From Syntrophomonas sp. UBA5432 (lineage in GTDB: Bacteria; Bacillota; Syntrophomonadia; Syntrophomonadales; Syntrophomonadaceae), in NCBI GenBank assembly GCA_002424365.1, contig DIRQ01000143.1, positions 596-5,697 of the forward strand: a stretch of DNA of 5,102 bases, written 5' to 3'. Shown piece after piece: positions 4,804 through 5,102 of the stretch; position 1 is the stretch's first letter; each line of letters begins with the position of its first letter. The translations under genes and the position numbers were made by a program. The notes under the pieces are model-generated. The model was not told the DNA's origin and ran no database searches. It saw only the letters and a list, made by a program, of their open reading frames with translations.

Positions 4804-4918
4804 TTCCTGGCAACGTCCTACTCTCCCACGTATAACGCAGTACCATCGGCGCAGGAGGGCTTAACTGCCGTGTTCGGTATGGGAACGGGTGTTTCCCCTC
4901 CGCCATTGTCACCAGGAA
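4804..4918 (-). rRNA. rrf: 5S ribosomal RNA
   Basis: On the minus strand the sequence begins TTCCTGGTGACAATGGCGG, contains the hallmark CCGAACACGGCAGTTAAGCCC-type loop (given here in part: ACCGAACACGG at about 4880-4870) and ends GGGAGAGTAGGACGTTGCC then AGGAA. The ends pair as TTCCTGG with CCAGGAA (helix I, 7 bp), giving about 115 nt, the normal length for a Gram-positive 5S. It is a structural RNA of the large ribosomal subunit. No 23S sequence is seen in the 184 bases upstream of it on its strand, so it is either the last gene of an rRNA operon with a long spacer or an isolated copy. Confidence 0.96.
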
Positions 4919-4928
4919 ATCTAATTAC
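4910..4928. repeat. 19-bp direct repeat, copy at the 5S 5' edge
   Basis: CACCAGGAAATCTAATTAC here recurs exactly at 5037-5055, 127 bp further right. This copy overlaps the first nine bases of the 5S gene on the minus strand. Confidence 0.93.
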
Positions 4929-4970
4929 TATATTAAGTTGTTTTTGTAATACCAGATATTTTCTAAACAA

Positions 4971-5040
4971 GGTGCGACGGCGACGATGTCTCGCCTAGTG
5001 TCGATGGATCGAAGCCCGAAGGGCTGAGCATCGACGCACC
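4971..5040. repeat. 70-nt GC-rich structured element in the 5S upstream spacer
   Basis: The terminal inverted repeats GGTGCG (4971-4976) and CGCACC (5035-5040) enclose two hairpins: GGCGA/TCGCC (4979-4983 with 4991-4995), and GTCGATG/CATCGAC (5000-5006 with 5029-5035) whose tip is AGCCC-GAA-GGGCT (5013-5025). The last stem competes for C5035 with the outer helix. Overall it can fold as a three-way junction. It is much richer in GC than the flanking AT-rich spacer, which suggests an inserted mobile or REP-like unit rather than normal rRNA spacer. A structured spacer RNA is an alternative. Confidence 0.6.
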
Positions 5041-5055
5041 AGGAAATCTAATTAC
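5037..5055. repeat. 19-bp direct repeat, distal copy
   Basis: This is the exact second copy of CACCAGGAAATCTAATTAC (first at 4910-4928). Its first four bases are also the end of the 70-nt GC-rich element. On the minus strand it reads like the start of a 5S gene (TTCCTGGTG), but the rest of 5S does not follow. Confidence 0.93.
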
Positions 5056-5065
5056 ATTTTTAATT

Positions 5066-5089
5066 CGGAACGACACGGGGGTCGTTCCC
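5066..5089. repeat. Short REP-like hairpin
   Basis: GGAACGAC (5067-5074) and GTCGTTCC (5081-5088) form a perfect 8-bp stem with a 6-nt loop. On the minus strand it reads TGTAGGGAACGACCCCCGTG, which resembles the widespread GTAGGGGCGA-type dispersed hairpin repeats of bacterial genomes (from memory). No T-run follows. The window ends soon after, so its full extent is unknown. Confidence 0.6.
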
Positions 5090-5102
5090 TACAATAGTTC
5101 TT

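Noticed and set aside
4971..5040. tRNA gene upstream of 5S
   Set aside because: The 70-nt element folds with three stems but lacks the T-loop TTC motif, a 7-bp acceptor stem and a plausible anticodon arm.

Overview
The window looks like chromosome from an anaerobic, spore-forming, hydrogen-metabolising Firmicute (Clostridia in the broad sense). The evidence is an [FeFe] hydrogenase catalytic subunit of the multi-subunit NAD(P)-linked type, strong GGAGG ribosome binding sites, a DUF4489-type protein, a BclA-like spore-surface protein and a Gram-positive-style 5S rRNA. A syntrophic lineage such as the Syntrophomonadaceae or Peptococcaceae would fit, but that is a guess from gene content.

Layout: (1) Positions 2-1573 (+) hold the 3' nine-tenths of the hydrogenase gene, probably the last gene of an operon that starts to the left. 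It is followed by a 10-bp perfect palindrome and an intrinsic terminator. (2) Positions 1788-2369 (+) encode a DUF4489-like protein with its own terminator. (3) Positions 2545-3105 (+) encode a very acidic, repeat-containing protein of unknown function. (4) Positions 3174-3836 (-) encode a cysteine-rich unknown protein, convergent with the previous gene and sharing a bidirectional terminator with it. (5) Positions 4101-4652 (+) encode a BclA C-terminal-domain protein with a short, degenerate collagen-like segment, divergent from gene 4. (6) Positions 4804-4918 (-) are a 5S rRNA gene set among several REP/MITE-like hairpins. A 19-bp repeat there duplicates the 5' edge of the 5S gene.

The main reading is that the four middle genes form a small cluster of monocistronic, probably spore-coat or exosporium genes. 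Each has its own ribosome binding site, and upstream of each I can find a sequence resembling the late mother-cell sigma-K promoter (mACm, 16 bp, CATAnnnTA). The match is exact for the BclA-like gene. It has one -10 mismatch for the DUF4489 and cysteine-rich genes, and one -10 mismatch plus a 15-bp spacer for the acidic gene. The hydrogenase is metabolically unrelated and separated from this cluster by a terminator.

No phage, CRISPR array, intact transposase or tRNA is visible. The mobile-DNA signal is limited to short non-coding hairpin elements around 3943-4003 and 4668-5089.
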